Of a stretch of 64,000 nucleotides of DNA, positions 61,948 through 64,000 are shown piece after piece. The stretch is from Methylobacterium platani (GTDB lineage Bacteria > Pseudomonadota > Alphaproteobacteria > Rhizobiales > Beijerinckiaceae). The notes beneath the pieces are model-generated. The model was given only the letters and a program-made list of their open reading frames with translations. It was not told the origin of the DNA and made no database searches. Where the stretch lies: assembly GCF_001653715.1 (NCBI RefSeq), contig NZ_LWHQ01000006.1, positions 162,143 through 226,142 on the forward strand. The letters are read 5' to 3'. The stretch's first letter is position 1. Each line of letters opens with the position of its first letter. Position numbers and translations under genes: made by a program.

Positions 61948-63519
61948 TCACCGCGCCGGCATCGCCGCGCGCTCGCGCCGGCGCTCGATCGAGGAGGGGA
62001 TGCGCAGGGATTCCCGGTACTTCGCCACGGTGCGGCGGGCGATGTCGACGCCCTCGCCGCGCAGGCGCTGCACCAGGGCGTCGTCCGACAGCACGTCGTT
62101 GGCCTCGGCGTCGATGAGTTGCTTGATGCGGTAGCGCACGGCCTCGGAGGAATGGGCCGCCGCGCCGGCCGCCCCGGGGATCGCCGCGGTGAAGAAGTAC
62201 TTCATCTCGAAGGTGCCGCGGCTCGTGCCGATCGACTTGTTCGAGGTCACCCGCGAGACGGTGGATTCGTGCATGCCGATCGCGTCGGCGACGGTCTTCA
62301 GGTTGAGCGGCCGCAGGTGGGCGACGCCGTTGACGAAGAAGCCGTCCTGCTGGCGCACGATCTCGCTCGCCACCTTCAGGATGGTGCGGGCGCGCTGCTC
62401 CAGGCTGCGGGTGAGCCAGTTGGCGGTCTGCAGGCATTCCGACAGGAAGGCCTTGTCGGTGTCGGTCTTCGCCCCGCGCGAGACCGTGGCGTAATAGGTC
62501 TGGTTAACGAGCACCCGCGGCAGGGCCTCGCTGTTGAGCTCGACGAGCCAGGAGCCGTCGGGCGCGGGGCGCACGAACACGTCCGGCACCAGCACCTCGA
62601 CCGGGCCGGCGCCGAAGGCGCGGCCGGGCTTGGGGTCGAGGCGACGCAGCTCGGACAGCATGTCGCCCAAGTCCTCCTCGTCGACCCCGCACAGCCGCCG
62701 CAGGCCGGCGAAGTCGCGCTTGGCGACGAGGTCGAGGCGCGAGACCAGGGCCTGCATCGCCGGGTCGAACCGGTCCTGCTCGCGCAGCTGGATCGCCAGG
62801 CACTCGGCGAGGTCGCGGGCGCCCACGCCGGAGGGGTCGAAGCCTTGGACGATCGTCAGCACCCGCTCGACGACGCCTGCGCCGACGCCGAGGCGCTCGG
62901 CGAGGGCGGCGACGTCCTCGCGCAGGTAACCGGCCTCGTCGATGGCATCGACCAGGAAGCCGCCGACCAGCCGCTCGACGGGGTCGCGGGTGGCGAGATC
63001 GAGCTGGGCCGAGAGGTGCTCGTGCAGCGAGGATTCGCTGGTCAGCGTCGCCTCGAAATCCGGCGCCTCGCCGTCGAAGCTGCCGCCGGTGCCGCTCCAC
63101 GGCGCCGGGGTGAGCGACAGCCCCTCGCCCCCGGCCGCCGGGGCCTCGCGGCCGACCGGGCCGTCGTCGGGGAACACGTTGTCGAGGCGGGTGCCGAGAT
63201 CGCCCTCGATCTCGCTGCGGCTCGGGTTGAGGTCGTGGGAGAGCCAGGGCTCGGCCATGCCGTCCCCGTCGAACCCGTCGTCGCCTCCCTGGCTCTCGCC
63301 CCCGTCCCGGCCCGCCTCGGCGGCCTCCCCGCGCGCGTCGCCCGGCTCCGGCGCCTCGACCTCGGCCCGCTCCAGGAGCGGGTTGCGCTCGAGCTCGGCA
63401 TCGACGTAGGCGGCGAGGTCGAGGTGGGACAGCTGCAAGAGCTTGATCGCCTGCAGGAGTTGCGGCGTCATCACCAGGGCCTGGCCCTGGCGCATCTCGA
63501 GCCGTTGCAGCAAACCCAT
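61948..63519 (-). CDS. rpoN: RNA polymerase sigma-54 factor RpoN
   Basis: The 523-residue sigma-54 has region I (MGLLQRLEMRQGQALVMTPQ, LLQAIKLLQLSHLDLAAYVD), an acidic region II, the core-binding domain (FDPSGVGARDLAECLAIQLR, YYATVSRGAKTDTDKAFLSE), the helix-turn-helix VADAIGMHESTVSRVTSNKS and the RpoN box ARRTVAKYRE. It directs polymerase to -24/-12 promoters of nitrogen, carbon and motility genes. The start at 63519 gives the canonical opening; an upstream Met adds 23 atypical residues. The lptB gene that usually precedes rpoN is not visible. Confidence 0.95.
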   Translation of the reverse strand: MGLLQRLEMRQGQALVMTPQLLQAIKLLQLSHLDLAAYVDAELERNPLLERAEVEAPEPGDARGEAAEAGRDGGESQGGDDGFDGDGMAEPWLSHDLNPSRSEIEGDLGTRLDNVFPDDGPVGREAPAAGGEGLSLTPAPWSGTGGSFDGEAPDFEATLTSESSLHEHLSAQLDLATRDPVERLVGGFLVDAIDEAGYLREDVAALAERLGVGAGVVERVLTIVQGFDPSGVGARDLAECLAIQLREQDRFDPAMQALVSRLDLVAKRDFAGLRRLCGVDEEDLGDMLSELRRLDPKPGRAFGAGPVEVLVPDVFVRPAPDGSWLVELNSEALPRVLVNQTYYATVSRGAKTDTDKAFLSECLQTANWLTRSLEQRARTILKVASEIVRQQDGFFVNGVAHLRPLNLKTVADAIGMHESTVSRVTSNKSIGTSRGTFEMKYFFTAAIPGAAGAAAHSSEAVRYRIKQLIDAEANDVLSDDALVQRLRGEGVDIARRTVAKYRESLRIPSSIERRRERAAMPAR

Positions 63520-63588
63520 CAGCCAGCCCCGCCCCGCGACGCCCGGCTCCGGCCGGGTCGGCACGACTCTTGCTTCAGAAACCTCCAC

Positions 63589-63922
63589 GCAGCTTTAAAC
63601 CGAAGCGGGGCATGCGTCAAAGCGGAGGTGGGGCTCGGCGCGATCGGAGGCCAGCGTGGCGCAGGGCGGATTCTGGCGCCAGTGCAAAAAGCGCGCGCCG
63701 TGGCCGGGACGCAGGGGGATGGAACCCGACGGGTGCGAGAGCGCAGCAGAGGGAGGCATCCGGCGAGGGAACGGGTCTCGGTTGTTCCGGCCTGCTCTTG
63801 TCCGATGCCCCGCACGGTTTGTCGGCGGGAATCGATACCCGACCCGCGACCTCACCCCGAGAGCCCGTCTGGGCGATTTTTCCATTCCGCTGGATGTGAA
63901 TTATCAAGGATATCCGGCGCTC
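63589..63922. other. Upstream region of rpoN without a gene
   Basis: I see no credible coding region in these 334 bp; open frames on either strand are short and Arg/Pro-rich. The part next to rpoN (63585-63610, ACGCAGCTTTAAACCGAAGC) is a plausible promoter region. No clear repeat or terminator. Confidence 0.4.
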
Positions 63923-64000
63923 TTACCTCAGGACGAGGCTGAGGATCACGGTACACGACACGATCTCCGTCGCCCGGCGGTCGGCCTCGCGGCCCATCGT
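63923..64000 (-). CDS. C-terminal end of a gene leaving the window (partial)
   Basis: On the minus strand a frame enters at 64000 and ends with TAA at 63923-63925, reading MGREADRRATEIVSCTVILS then LVLR. It could be the end of a longer gene or a very short frame beginning at the ATG at 63995-63997. No product can be proposed. Confidence 0.3.
   Translation of the reverse strand, partial: TMGREADRRATEIVSCTVILSLVLR

Overview
The window is GC-rich chromosomal DNA from an alphaproteobacterium of the Rhizobiales (Hyphomicrobiales), most likely a Methylobacterium-type organism. This rests on codon use (C/G third positions almost everywhere), the long-form Hpf/PtsN/RpoN block, the zinc-ribbon/FtsEX/YdcF arrangement, CpdR-like receiver, DUF1127 protein, numerous chemoreceptors and liv-type transporters. 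It is an inference from protein resemblance; no rRNA or other taxonomic marker is present.

Layout. 0-4.1 kb: end of an upstream gene, a large nested palindromic repeat, a DUF1989 protein, a TauE-type permease, ruvC and a PAS chemoreceptor. 4.4-10.8 kb: a tight leucine/isovalerate operon (isovaleryl-CoA dehydrogenase, both methylcrotonyl-CoA carboxylase subunits, a MaoC hydratase, a CitE-like CoA lyase, a small UPF0175-like gene). 10.8-11.4 kb: a RelE/HigA-like toxin-antitoxin pair. 11.5-16.2 kb: a PaaK-like protein, two gene-poor stretches, an XRE regulator and two tandem paralogues of unknown function. 16.4-26.4 kb: a Cache chemoreceptor, a TetR regulator, and a branched-chain/acid ABC importer with an embedded acyl-CoA synthetase. 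26.6-31.4 kb: a frameshifted isochorismatase-family gene, an EamA exporter, a DUF1127 protein, two LysR regulators and an SDR. 31.5-38.4 kb: accessory DNA with AT-rich gaps, holding a vanadium-haloperoxidase-like gene, a sugar locus (two glycosyltransferases and a nucleotidyltransferase cut by an in-frame TGA) and two overlapping small membrane-protein genes. 38.5-43.1 kb: YbhP-, YbhN- and ClsB-like genes, with a TetR/SnoaL-like pair and a perfect 28-bp palindrome between them. 43.2-48.8 kb: TspO, a trans-sulfuration enzyme followed by a tandem repeat, a periplasmic protein, a PIN/HTH toxin-antitoxin pair and an OpgH-like glucosyltransferase. 49.0-55.0 kb: an oligosaccharide cluster of two epimerases, a B12-binding radical SAM enzyme and two glycosyltransferases. 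55.0-64.0 kb: housekeeping genes (DUF2726, receiver, hpt, zinc-ribbon protein, ftsEX, YdcF, ptsN, hpf, rpoN).

How parts fit together. The leucine operon and the ABC importer/acyl-CoA synthetase both point to uptake and CoA-dependent breakdown of branched-chain or organic acids; the palindrome AACGATCGTT lies before the leucine operon and again before the isochorismatase gene. The two sugar loci (33.9-36.8 kb and 49.0-55.0 kb) carry complementary activities and both hold CgeB-like transferases, so they may serve one surface glycan.

The best candidates for something little described are the B12-radical-SAM glycan cluster, the tandem paralogue pair at 14.7-16.2 kb, and the overlapping membrane-protein pair in its AT-rich island. 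Two genes carry single-base lesions (frameshift near 26985, TGA at 35356-35358) that may be real decay or assembly errors. No tRNA, rRNA, CRISPR array or insertion sequence was recognised.
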